Source: a virus. Taken from it: a stretch of DNA of 30,471 bases. Where the stretch lies: the IMG/VR virus record IMGVR_UViG_3300032829_000029, positions 1-30,471 of that record. One strand, written 5' to 3'. The translations under genes were made by a program, and so were the position numbers. This document shows, piece by piece, positions 6,494 through 14,199 of this stretch; the stretch's first letter is position 1, and every line of letters starts with the position of its first letter. Under the pieces are notes generated by a model that did no database searches, was not told where the DNA came from, and saw nothing but the letters and a program-made list of their open reading frames with translations.

Positions 6494-8317
6494 TTAGAAT
6501 TGAAGCAATCCGGTTGAAATCACGATCGACGATGCCGGAGGCGGTGCGCTGAAATAAATGTAATAATTTCGCTGGCCAGCCTGTATCGTTGTTGCCGTGT
6601 TCACCGTTGCGTCTGATATTACCTGAAAATGATCTTCGAACTTTGAAAATGATCCATCCGGTAATTGATATTGACCGAACGTCTCACCTGCTGGAACCGA
6701 TCCAGTTGATCCTCTATCCCAGAGGGCTTGACCGAAGTTGAGAATAGCCATTTTACCAGCTTTGATTCTATCGTAACTATTCGGCTCGTTCACATCACCG
6801 CCGAGAGATTCTATACAAGAAATCTTGATATAATTTCGAAGCAGAATCGCGTTAGCATATTGATAAGCCGTAACTGTCGATGGAGTGAACAGGTTCATAA
6901 TTCTGATCCCCTGCCCGATGATGTTTCTGATCACGTTGACGCCAGCCGCCGCTACGAGCGTGCGGTTATCATCGTTGACAAGCTGATCTCCTTCAACATC
7001 ATTAACTCCCCGAAGTGTCACATTTGCTACAGCCGGTATTACGTGGATTCCGTTATTTGCGATATCCCATATCCATGCACCCATAACATGGCCTACCGGA
7101 GGAATTGCTCGATTAGGTGAATATACTGATGTATCGAACGGATTATCAACATACAACCAGTTTGCCACAAGTACAGCATCAACCTCGTTCGATCTCTGTA
7201 CATTATTTCCGAGTGTGATAAGTTGAGCCTGGCTTTGATTTTCTGGAAGGGTATAGATACATATCGGATTGTCATCTGTTCGAGCTGCACAATAAGTTTC
7301 GATTGCATCCTGTATTGATTTTGTACTTGTTTCTGGGTTTGCTATGAATCGCATCGGTAGATTATCGAAATTGGAGAGAGCATGAGACCAGTGAGAAGCT
7401 GTAGTAGGGGCTGTTCCATCTGCTCCATTTGTCGGATAAGACGGACTTGCTACATCTGCCGGGAAATCTTTATCCGGTGTTGACGGTGTAGTAGCTGCTC
7501 GTGTAATCTGTATCCATTTAGAGTTTTTAAAAATATTCGTAATATAATATTGAGTGACAGCCGAAGAAATAGAGCAGTAGGTTTTCCCAAGATCAGGATC
7601 AACCTCTGTGAGATATCCTGTAAGATCGAGTCTCCATACTCTGAGTCTAATTCCCCTGACTGTTGCTGCATCGGTTGCCGCGAGATTCGCGCTTGCATGG
7701 AATGCACCGGAAAAACTCACCTTTTTGAGGTTTTGATCTACTGCGGTAATGACCTTGTATACCGTCGCTCCACCGCCGCCCGTAGCTACGAATTTCATCG
7801 TATCTCCGATATTGATATCAGAAACCGAATTAAGAAGAGCAAAGGTATCGTCTTTTGTTCCTGTCGTCGCCACGGTTGTGGAAAATCTATCACCATTTGT
7901 GATTGTTATTCCTGTTCTATTACCACTTACTCCATATCCTAAGACATTGAGATAAGCATCTTTAATAGTGAGTAATGGATTTGAATCTCCATTGTTTACG
8001 ACTTGACTTGCTGTCACCGCATCAATCGCACTTCCTGTATATCCGACATACGAATTAACATAAAGTTTCGCACTTACACCGGACACGTTATCAAAAAATC
8101 CTTTGACCGCATCATATCCGTATGTTGTAGTGCTTATCTGTTTGCCGAAAATGGTTCTGAAATCATCGAACGTTTGCACGAGAAAAGCCTGATCATATTT
8201 CCGCTCGAATATTCCGAGAATTCCACCTATAGAGAAATCCGAGGGCGTTACCGATGAAGGCGCTTTGACCGGGAGATTCGCCCCATGTATCCCAAGTTTG
8301 CGCATATTAGTGCTCAC
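6494..8317 (-). CDS. Contractile tail sheath protein
   Basis: A 607-residue protein with sheath signatures. The N-terminus has SDFSIGGILGIFERKYDQAFLVQTFDDFRTIFGK (residues about 27-60), a segment typical of gp18/XkdK-like sheaths. The C-terminal domain has GVNVIRNIIGQGIRIMN followed by the NAILLRNYIKISC helix (about 465-505) and a final beta strand exchanged between subunits. About 300 residues between these are a variable, surface-exposed insertion region. The sheath contracts to drive the tube through the envelope, so this gene defines the phage as a myovirus. An AAGGAG overlapping its stop codon (6495-6490) appears to be the ribosome binding site of the next exon, the tube gene. Confidence 0.92.
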   Translation of the reverse strand: MSTNMRKLGIHGANLPVKAPSSVTPSDFSIGGILGIFERKYDQAFLVQTFDDFRTIFGKQISTTTYGYDAVKGFFDNVSGVSAKLYVNSYVGYTGSAIDAVTASQVVNNGDSNPLLTIKDAYLNVLGYGVSGNRTGITITNGDRFSTTVATTGTKDDTFALLNSVSDINIGDTMKFVATGGGGATVYKVITAVDQNLKKVSFSGAFHASANLAATDAATVRGIRLRVWRLDLTGYLTEVDPDLGKTYCSISSAVTQYYITNIFKNSKWIQITRAATTPSTPDKDFPADVASPSYPTNGADGTAPTTASHWSHALSNFDNLPMRFIANPETSTKSIQDAIETYCAARTDDNPICIYTLPENQSQAQLITLGNNVQRSNEVDAVLVANWLYVDNPFDTSVYSPNRAIPPVGHVMGAWIWDIANNGIHVIPAVANVTLRGVNDVEGDQLVNDDNRTLVAAAGVNVIRNIIGQGIRIMNLFTPSTVTAYQYANAILLRNYIKISCIESLGGDVNEPNSYDRIKAGKMAILNFGQALWDRGSTGSVPAGETFGQYQLPDGSFSKFEDHFQVISDATVNTATTIQAGQRNYYIYFSAPPPASSIVISTGLLQF

Positions 8318-8319
8318 TG

Positions 8320-8547
8320 TTATACTCCTTTGCTACTGACATAGCTAACGCTAAAATATTTTGCTTGTTGTTTAAAATCAGGATGATCGAGATACGAAAC
8401 TGGTATCTGTTTTGATTCCGATCCCATAAACGTGAACTGCTCAGAACCGATAAAAAGTTCGAACTTTCTATTCTCAAGAAATGTTATGCTCACAACTCCG
8501 GAAGTCTGTGTCTGTACTGGTTCCTGTTTGATTTCTGTATCTGACAT
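8320..8547 (-). CDS. Small protein before the sheath gene
   Basis: A 75-residue protein (MSDTEIKQEPVQTQTSGVVSITFLENRKFELF...), acidic at its N-terminus and then beta-rich. It starts with ATG at 8547 after a strong AGGAGG (about 8554-8559). No family is recognised. Its stop lies 2 nt before the start of the sheath gene, so it is cotranslated with the tail genes. It may be a small neck or sheath-associated protein, by position only. Confidence 0.6.
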   Translation of the reverse strand: MSDTEIKQEPVQTQTSGVVSITFLENRKFELFIGSEQFTFMGSESKQIPVSYLDHPDFKQQAKYFSVSYVSSKGV

Positions 8548-8556
8548 TTTTTCCTC

Positions 8557-9735
8557 CTATGTTATATTTACTGTTTGATTTATCGAAGTTGTTATAGAAA
8601 TTGCAGCACGTTGCCACAATTCTTCTTTGACTTCGACGCTTGACGTATATTGAATCTTCGGAACAATATCACCGGCCTGAGTTGGAAGAACTTCTGTTGC
8701 TGGTACTGTTTCGAATAGATCGTGCTTTTTACCGTTAATCCACATGACTTCTTTCCCGATAAGATGGTGTACGGCCTCGCTCATCATTACGAGCGTTTCA
8801 TTTTGTCGGGATTCACAATCGATAAGCGTATGCCATAGATGGATATGACCTTCGCGCCGATCAGTTGGAGTACTGCCTACTGTCCATGAATCTGTAATGC
8901 GTTCAAGCTTTGATCCACGAAGCACATCTTCTGGAGCAAGCCCCCATACTGTGATTGACGGTAAGATAATATCGGTCTGTTCTTTCCCGTATTCGATCGG
9001 GAATATCAGATATATTGTCGCCGTAGTGTAATTATGTAAGAGCATTATACCATCATAAAGATCGGAAAAAGTGAAGACCGTATCCGTTCGATTAGCTATC
9101 GTATGTCGTTCGCTGTTTATTCCATCCGTTATTAGGATTGCAGAATATCTATCAATCCAATTAGGAGCAGTAAGCGTAAGCGCAGTATCTCCGGTGTTTC
9201 CTGCATATCCAGATGCTACAGTTAATCCAGTTCCGTAAAGCGTTGCGAACTCTTTTCCGATACCCTCTTGAAGGCCGATAAAGAGATCAAGAGGCATCTG
9301 TTCTTTGACCATCATAATATCTGAAACAATGAGCCAATCATCAGTCAGGAATAGCGGAGTAATCGTAATCTGATTGATTGTCGATATTCCAGCCAAGCTG
9401 ATAGTCACATGAGTGAATGAATCATATGTTGAGAAATAAAACTCATGAGTATCATCAAGTTTTATTTTGTATGAATAATCAGAAGCTTTATGATATGTCT
9501 GTCTCCCATTACGGAATGAGAATACGTTGAATACAAGTTCTTCGTATCCGGACGTACTGACTGAGAAAGTTTTTGTAGCTGTACGCACGATATCGAGAGC
9601 GTTGAAATAGAACATGAGTGAAGCCGTATTATTGAATCCGGCGATATAATCGTCAAACTGGTTAAGAGAAACTACGGACGGTGCTGTCATCGTCCATCCG
9701 ATTGTAGCTGTACAAGTATCAATACTTTGTTTCAT
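8557..9735 (-). CDS. Neck/tail structural protein
   Basis: A 392-residue, beta-rich protein between the gp10-like neck gene and the sheath. Residues 1-160 look like a jelly-roll or carbohydrate-binding type fold with many short strands (TFSVSTSGYEELVFNVFSFRNG...FTHVTISLAGISTINQITITP). The C-terminal half has SITVWGLAPEDVLRGSKLERITDSW and EGHIHLWHTLIDCESRQNETLVMMSEAVHHLIG, a segment resembling tail terminator or tail-completion proteins. One reading is a terminator domain with an added N-terminal binding domain. This is inference from gene order and composition. The ATG at 9735 has only a weak ribosome binding site. Confidence 0.6.
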   Translation of the reverse strand: MKQSIDTCTATIGWTMTAPSVVSLNQFDDYIAGFNNTASLMFYFNALDIVRTATKTFSVSTSGYEELVFNVFSFRNGRQTYHKASDYSYKIKLDDTHEFYFSTYDSFTHVTISLAGISTINQITITPLFLTDDWLIVSDIMMVKEQMPLDLFIGLQEGIGKEFATLYGTGLTVASGYAGNTGDTALTLTAPNWIDRYSAILITDGINSERHTIANRTDTVFTFSDLYDGIMLLHNYTTATIYLIFPIEYGKEQTDIILPSITVWGLAPEDVLRGSKLERITDSWTVGSTPTDRREGHIHLWHTLIDCESRQNETLVMMSEAVHHLIGKEVMWINGKKHDLFETVPATEVLPTQAGDIVPKIQYTSSVEVKEELWQRAAISITTSINQTVNIT

Positions 9736-9773
9736 TTAGTCATTACCAACTCTATCCATGAAAATATTAAATT

Positions 9774-10427
9774 TCATTTCTCTTCGAACTTCTTACCTTC
9801 TTGACTATCTTTTAAAACATCTTCAAAATATTTTGATTGTCCTGTCTTAATCCATTTTGTTATTTCAGCTTTGAACTTTTTTGCCGGGTCTTGCTGCGCT
9901 CGTTCATTCAAGAATCGTCTATATGCCAGAAAGAAGGCCGGGCGCGGAGGAATACGAATTGCTGTACCATTTTCTTTAATGATCGTCCGTCCTTTCTCAT
10001 GGACATCAAATAAGTCTTTTAATTTCATATCAGACTTATGATGTTTTGCCCACGAGGGCATAACTTTATACATTTTGCTTCGTTTGAATATTCGGAGCAT
10101 ATTGATATACGTCTTCTGGTCGATGTCAAGCCCAGCACCATAAAGCGGAGTTTCCGGCTGTTTGTATGCTATTTCTGATTTTGCTTTTCCCTTCCCTCGA
10201 CCTTTTAAAAATGACATATTTCGTTTTGCTTTGACTGTGGAATCTTTAAGCGGAATCAAACTGAGATTGTTTTTCTTTATCCCGTCTTTCCATATTTTGA
10301 TAAATCGTACAGCATACTTCATGGCGTGAGCTTCGAGGAATCCCGGCATGAGCTTCGGGAGATTCTGCAATCTTTTTTCAACTGCCCGATATTCCAAACT
10401 GTATTTAACTTCCGCCATCATTTTCAT
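9774..10427 (-). CDS. gp10-like head-tail joining (neck) protein
   Basis: A 217-residue basic protein with an N-terminal helix (YSLEYRAVEKRLQNLPKLMPGFLEAHAMKYAVRFI), a flexible Lys-rich middle (GRGKGKAKS), and the common RPAFFLAYRRF segment near residue 165 seen in HK97-gp10/virion morphogenesis-type neck proteins. The start was set at ATG 10427 because it overlaps the previous gene's stop as ATGA. An in-frame ATG at 10439 lies inside that gene. The expected role is completing the neck between the head connector and the tail terminator. Confidence 0.65.
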   Translation of the reverse strand: MKMMAEVKYSLEYRAVEKRLQNLPKLMPGFLEAHAMKYAVRFIKIWKDGIKKNNLSLIPLKDSTVKAKRNMSFLKGRGKGKAKSEIAYKQPETPLYGAGLDIDQKTYINMLRIFKRSKMYKVMPSWAKHHKSDMKLKDLFDVHEKGRTIIKENGTAIRIPPRPAFFLAYRRFLNERAQQDPAKKFKAEITKWIKTGQSKYFEDVLKDSQEGKKFEEK

Positions 10428-10702
10428 AATTTCACACATCCCAAAGTAATATATAGATATGTGTCTGCAAATTGGCTGAATTGATTCTTCGCCTTTACCT
10501 GATATCTACATCCTTCGATATCAACAGTTGTTCGAATCACTTCGATACCTTCATACGTAAGTCCCGCGTCAATCCAATCCTGTTGAGCCGTGTACAAGAG
10601 AACATCGACATTCTCCTTGATCCCCGCTTTCTCCATCTGATGTTCAGTCGGTGAAAACTCGATCGGATATGCATAGCAGACGTTCGATTGACTTATAAAC
10701 AT
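10424..10702 (-). CDS. Head closure protein, C-terminal frame
   Basis: This frame encodes the conserved part of a head-closure-like protein: AYPIEFSPTEHQMEKAGIKENVDVLLYTAQQDWIDAGLTY, then QFSQFADTYLYITLGC. The frame is open from 10801, but the piece with protein-like character starts around CYAYPIEF at about 10680. An ATG at 10702 is available but has no Shine-Dalgarno sequence. The expected N-terminal part of the protein (SLRAESDITRDVYKSIE) is in the overlapping frame of the next entry. The two together look like one gene of about 140 codons interrupted by a +1 shift near CGTCTGCTATGC. It may be a programmed shift, a mutation, or two genuinely separate overlapping genes. Confidence 0.6.
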   Translation of the reverse strand: MFISQSNVCYAYPIEFSPTEHQMEKAGIKENVDVLLYTAQQDWIDAGLTYEGIEVIRTTVDIEGCRYQVKAKNQFSQFADTYLYITLGCVKL

Positions 10703-10847
10703 CGCGTGTAATATCCGATTCCGCCCGTAAACTGATTTTGACAAGCCTGCCCATTTCCTGACATGTCTGTTGCGCATCTGCGAGCGCATCACGTTGATCA
10801 AGATGAATACCTATTCGTGATATCGGAAGCTTAATCAATCCCATCAA
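10644..10847 (-). CDS. Head closure protein, N-terminal frame
   Basis: A 66-67 residue frame (MGLIKLPISRIGIHLDQRDALADAQQTCQEMG..., then KISLRAESDITRDVYKSIERL) starting where the connector gene stops (TGATG). The ITRDVYKSI motif is what I would expect at the N-terminal third of head-closure proteins that continue into the YPIEFSPTE segment, which lies one frame away. Residues after KSIERL (LCISDRVFTD) look like out-of-frame reading. See the previous entry. Confidence 0.5.
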   Translation of the reverse strand: MMGLIKLPISRIGIHLDQRDALADAQQTCQEMGRLVKISLRAESDITRDVYKSIERLLCISDRVFTD

Positions 10848-11668
10848 TTCCCCATCACATTCGTGATATATTTCTGCATCGCCGATTGAGCTTCGCGAGC
10901 AAGCTCATTTCGTATTGTGTTGTATTTCCCGCGCTTTCCGAAATGTCTGCTATACGCTTGTACCGAGATATCTCCTCCGCCGGTCTTTCCTTCGAGGTGC
11001 GTGAGGATTCGGGAACATGTCAAAGCGGATATCGCATCATCGAGATCGGAAGCTGCATAACAAGTATACGTACATTTCAGATTGAGCTGACCTCGCGGGA
11101 AATATCCGATGTAAGATTCCCAGTATAGATAAGACCGAACACGTAGAATCCCTGTCCATCGCTCAACCTCGACCATAGTTGTATTGAGCTGTGCGTTTAT
11201 GATTCCCTGTAAAAGTTCAATCTTATCGATTGTCTTGATGTTTCTACGATTGAGCAATAACTCCGGCTGTCCTGTACCTGAATGAAGCTCGCTGAATTGT
11301 TGATCGACTGTCGTACTCATTTTAATTCGAGCTTCGACCCATGGGATAACAATATTATCCCTGAATCGAGTTATGAGCGCATCGCTGATTATGTCGTAAT
11401 AGATAATAGTGAGCGTTACCGATCCGGTACCTGTAGCAGGAGCGTTAAGAGTGATCTGACTTGTAGAATCGACTGATAGAATATAAGCGCCGACGGGGAT
11501 TCCCGAAATTGCTGAGACTTTCATGAATTGAGCAAGGCTTGTGGTATCGATTCCAGTGATAATAGGCGAGCCGGGAGCAATTGTACCGGTCTTTGTCATC
11601 GTAGACGTGGAGTCGAGTCCGTATCCTTCGAGAAAAGCTCTTATCTGATCAGTCGTCGGTATACCCAT
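10844..11668 (-). CDS. Head-tail connector (adaptor) with Ig-like insertion
   Basis: A 274-residue protein in the adaptor position after the capsid genes. Residues 1-25 (TTDQIRAFLEGYGL) and 90-270 (ITRFRDNIVIPWVEARI..., and the helical C-terminus with DLDDAISALTCSRILTHLEGK) fit gp6/gp15-type connector proteins, which form a ring below the portal. Residues about 27-88 are a compact beta-rich insertion (GSPIITGIDTTSLAQFMKVS...VDSTSQITLNAPATGTGSVTLTI), a common small beta module in phage virion proteins. It ends in TGATG, overlapping the next frame. The connector call is by order and helical pattern. Confidence 0.6.
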   Translation of the reverse strand: MGIPTTDQIRAFLEGYGLDSTSTMTKTGTIAPGSPIITGIDTTSLAQFMKVSAISGIPVGAYILSVDSTSQITLNAPATGTGSVTLTIIYYDIISDALITRFRDNIVIPWVEARIKMSTTVDQQFSELHSGTGQPELLLNRRNIKTIDKIELLQGIINAQLNTTMVEVERWTGILRVRSYLYWESYIGYFPRGQLNLKCTYTCYAASDLDDAISALTCSRILTHLEGKTGGGDISVQAYSRHFGKRGKYNTIRNELAREAQSAMQKYITNVMGN

Positions 11669-11676
11669 GCTCCCTC

Positions 11677-12183
11677 TTAATATGTGTGATAATGGATTTT
11701 GAGATTCAGCGTATTGGCCGCAGCGTTACTTGAGCTGATTGCCCCGCTGATTCTTGTGTTTGCCGCTTGTACCGGACACTGAATCGGGATAGCCCCTTCT
11801 TGTGAAGCTGACGCCGTCTTAACTACACTTACTACTGCAATTTCGACTTCTGCTCCGATTGCTCCCGAATATAGTTTGACTGTATAGTTACCATTCGCTG
11901 AGATTGTATCTACAAGGATGAAATGAATATCGAATGGAGAAGCTATAGTATTGATCGGAACTATCTCAGTTTTGCTTGCCGGATAATCTGCCCATGCTCC
12001 CGCAGCTTTCGTGAGAGTGACGGGATTGGCAAGTTCGGGATATACTTTTGCAGAACTGTGAAGATGCTCATCTATTTTCTTTGTTCGACCGAATATAGTA
12101 TTGACGCTCGCTGCATCTGTATTCGCGCCTTGCCCTGTGAGCACCGACTGAATCGTTGAAAGAAGATTGCCTATCCACGTCAT
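11677..12183 (-). CDS. Virion protein, possible head decoration
   Basis: A 168-residue protein with a short helical N-terminus (MTWIGNLLSTIQSVLTGQG) and a motif IDEHLHSSAKVYPELANPVTLT (residues about 37-58) that I associate with a widespread class of uncharacterised phage structural proteins in the head-to-connector region. The rest is a beta sandwich-like domain (FDIHFILVDTISANGNYTVKLYSG...SGAISSSNAAANTLNLKIHYHTY). It probably decorates the head or connector. No enzymatic signature is visible. Confidence 0.6.
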   Translation of the reverse strand: MTWIGNLLSTIQSVLTGQGANTDAASVNTIFGRTKKIDEHLHSSAKVYPELANPVTLTKAAGAWADYPASKTEIVPINTIASPFDIHFILVDTISANGNYTVKLYSGAIGAEVEIAVVSVVKTASASQEGAIPIQCPVQAANTRISGAISSSNAAANTLNLKIHYHTY

Positions 12184-12184
12184 A

Positions 12185-12532
12185 TTACTGGCACCTCACC
12201 GTCATTTTTGCCGTTCCTGCGTTGATCTGTACAAGCCTGATTGCCGTCACTGGGACACAAAAATCTTGTGTTGTCGATGATACTTCACCCGCTGGCCAAT
12301 CGACAGTTACAGGAGAACCCGTCTTGACCGTATTGAGAACATCGGTTGTCGTTTGTACCTTGCCCGATCCTCCACCTGAAAACGAGAGTGTAACCGATAA
12401 GCCCTGTACTTCATCAGGAATAAGAAGCCAATCGCTATTACCTGGAGCGGCAAGATCGATTTCTTTTTCCCACGCTACCTTTCGGGCATCTCCGGTATTT
12501 TCTCCGCAAACGTCCATTTCTTTATAACTCAT
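12185..12532 (-). CDS. Small virion protein, beta-rich
   Basis: A 115-residue protein (MSYKEMDVCGENTGDARKV...) with many alternating hydrophobic residues, typical of an all-beta fold (SVTLSFSGGGSGKVQTTTDVLN, PVTAIRLVQINAGTAKMTV). The start at 12532 has a GAGGAAATC ribosome binding site. It lies just after an intrinsic terminator-like hairpin. No family is recognised. With its neighbour it probably belongs to a decoration or connector complex. Confidence 0.55.
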   Translation of the reverse strand: MSYKEMDVCGENTGDARKVAWEKEIDLAAPGNSDWLLIPDEVQGLSVTLSFSGGGSGKVQTTTDVLNTVKTGSPVTVDWPAGEVSSTTQDFCVPVTAIRLVQINAGTAKMTVRCQ

Positions 12533-12547
12533 GATTTCCTCTTCAAA

Positions 12548-12567
12548 AGGGCGAGAACACTCGCCCT
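12548..12567 (-). terminator. Intrinsic terminator-like hairpin
   Basis: A perfect 8-bp stem AGGGCGAG-TGTT-CTCGCCCT followed on the minus strand by TTTT. It lies in the 39-nt gap after the beta-helix gene. With only four T residues it is probably a partial terminator that lowers transcription of the connector and tail genes relative to the capsid genes. Confidence 0.6.
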
Positions 12568-12571
12568 ATCA

Positions 12572-13600
12572 TTAAGCTTCTCTTGTTATCAATCCACTTT
12601 CATTATAGTTATTTGGCATAAATACCCCAGTAGGTATTTTTGCTTTAGCTTTAGCAGCACCATATCCTGTAGCTGTTGTCGTATCTGCGAATGTGTTCGA
12701 TGTTACAAGTCCAGTACATCCAGTCAAATCCATAAACCGAACTACCGAACCACCTCCGAGAGCCGGAAAAGCGGGGAAATCATTATCTCTAATTATGACA
12801 CCACTTACGCCCGACCCTGCTGCAAGATAAATATTACAATCAACATTCGCAGCAAGTCCACCGAAAACATTATTTTCGATTATTATATCTTGTGGTACCG
12901 ATATACTTGTTCCGAGAAGAACAATATCACCGACATTTTTATAAAATCGATTATTGACAACGAATACTTGCCAGCCTCCACCAGTAGAAGACCATTGAAT
13001 TGCTCCACCTGTTCTTGCATCTGTTGCCGAAGAACCTTTACAGTTTTTAAAATGGCAATTCCAAATAGTTGTTCCGAACGCGGATTTTGTTGATGAATCA
13101 TCATCAAGAAGTATTCCGCCTCCTATTGATCCTGAGCCATTAATTCCAAGTCCTGCGATAAGACATCCTGGTGCTCGTATTGTAATAAGAGCAGCAGAAC
13201 CTGATCCCATATTAATTTGAGGCATACCTCCTTGAGTTCTTCCCGTGTTATATCCAATAAGTGAAAGACCTGGTTTTGTTGCTGGAATAATAAGCGTTTC
13301 AGCATAGTTGATAGGATCGGTTCCGCCCGCCGCAATTACTCTCGGTTTAATTAAGATTACATCGCCTGCAACTGCTTTATTGATTGCTCCGCCAATTGTT
13401 TGGAGAGCCAAATCCCAGCTATGCCCCTCGTTTCCATCTGCTCCATTATCACCATCGACATACCATTTTTTATTTCCTGGAACAATTGAAATTGCATCAA
13501 GTGCATTCTTGATTTTCGTTCCTATTCCATAAGCTCCACCTGCTGGACACATTGCATTAATTGATAGAGCTTCAGCATTTGAAAGATAATTTGTGCTCAA
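12572..13600 (-). CDS. Parallel beta-helix (pectate lyase-like) virion protein
   Basis: A 342-residue protein. Residues 40-120 contain the start of a right-handed beta-helix (KKWYVDGDNGADGNEGHSWD...LQTIGGAINKAVAGDVILIKPR). About six further turns follow with the alternating pattern and Asn-rich turns of such folds (IWNCHFKNCKG, VFVVNNRFYKN, IIIENNVFGG, VIIRDNDFPA). This fold is used for glycan binding or cleavage. Finding it among head genes rather than tail fibers suggests a head decoration fiber. No catalytic carboxylate set can be assigned by eye. It is A+T-richer than the capsid gene and is followed by a terminator hairpin, as expected for an acquired accessory gene. Confidence 0.7.
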   Translation of the reverse strand: MSTNYLSNAEALSINAMCPAGGAYGIGTKIKNALDAISIVPGNKKWYVDGDNGADGNEGHSWDLALQTIGGAINKAVAGDVILIKPRVIAAGGTDPINYAETLIIPATKPGLSLIGYNTGRTQGGMPQINMGSGSAALITIRAPGCLIAGLGINGSGSIGGGILLDDDSSTKSAFGTTIWNCHFKNCKGSSATDARTGGAIQWSSTGGGWQVFVVNNRFYKNVGDIVLLGTSISVPQDIIIENNVFGGLAANVDCNIYLAAGSGVSGVIIRDNDFPAFPALGGGSVVRFMDLTGCTGLVTSNTFADTTTATGYGAAKAKAKIPTGVFMPNNYNESGLITREA

Positions 13601-14199
13601 TTTTCCACCTCCTTAGGCGAGCCCCCGCCGAAGAATCCGGCTTTGAGCAGGGCTTCATAGACGAGCTTGTCATCAGTTGTGACAATTCCGTTGATCATCT
13701 TCACGTTTTTAGTTACCTGTTTCCCATCTTCGCCGAGCATCGGCTGCCCGTCGTCTCCTACGAGCACGAGACCAATTGATCCGTTGAGCTTGCATCCGTC
13801 CGTATATTCAGGGTGTCTCATCCGGTAGATAAGATCGCTCGGAACTGGAACGAATGGAGCAGGAGCATTCGATACGGTAACGTCTCGGAAACCTTCTTTT
13901 TCGAGCGCCGCTATAATCTCTCTCTTGTTATCCGCATCAGCTTTCACTACATAGCACTTGTCTACGAGTTTAAGCTGATAAGAGTTGCGCCGTCCTTCGA
14001 AGTTGTGAACTATCGAGATATTTGCTTCTCCGAGTGGAGCAAACGGACATTCAAAAATCCTGTCGATCGGCTTCTTGACTTCAGGTTTAATCGGTTCAGG
14101 TTCAATAGATGGAGACGGATTGGTTACCGTCTCCTCTGTCGTTTCTGTTTGTTGATCGAGTTCTGATTGCGTTAAGATTGCGCTTTCGTTATCGCTCAT
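13597..14199 (-). CDS. Capsid-adjacent structural protein
   Basis: A 200-residue protein whose ATG overlaps the major capsid stop (TAATG). The first 45 residues are acidic and low-complexity (EPEPIKPEVKKP), like a flexible arm. Residues about 60-115 (SIVHNFEGRRNSYQLKLVDKCYVVKADADNKREIIAALEKEGFRDV) look like a small alpha/beta domain. The C-terminus (GDDGQPMLGEDGKQV...EALLKAGFFGGG) is turn-rich. No family is recognised. The direct coupling to the capsid gene suggests a head-associated protein. Confidence 0.55.
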   Translation of the reverse strand: MSDNESAILTQSELDQQTETTEETVTNPSPSIEPEPIKPEVKKPIDRIFECPFAPLGEANISIVHNFEGRRNSYQLKLVDKCYVVKADADNKREIIAALEKEGFRDVTVSNAPAPFVPVPSDLIYRMRHPEYTDGCKLNGSIGLVLVGDDGQPMLGEDGKQVTKNVKMINGIVTTDDKLVYEALLKAGFFGGGSPKEVEN

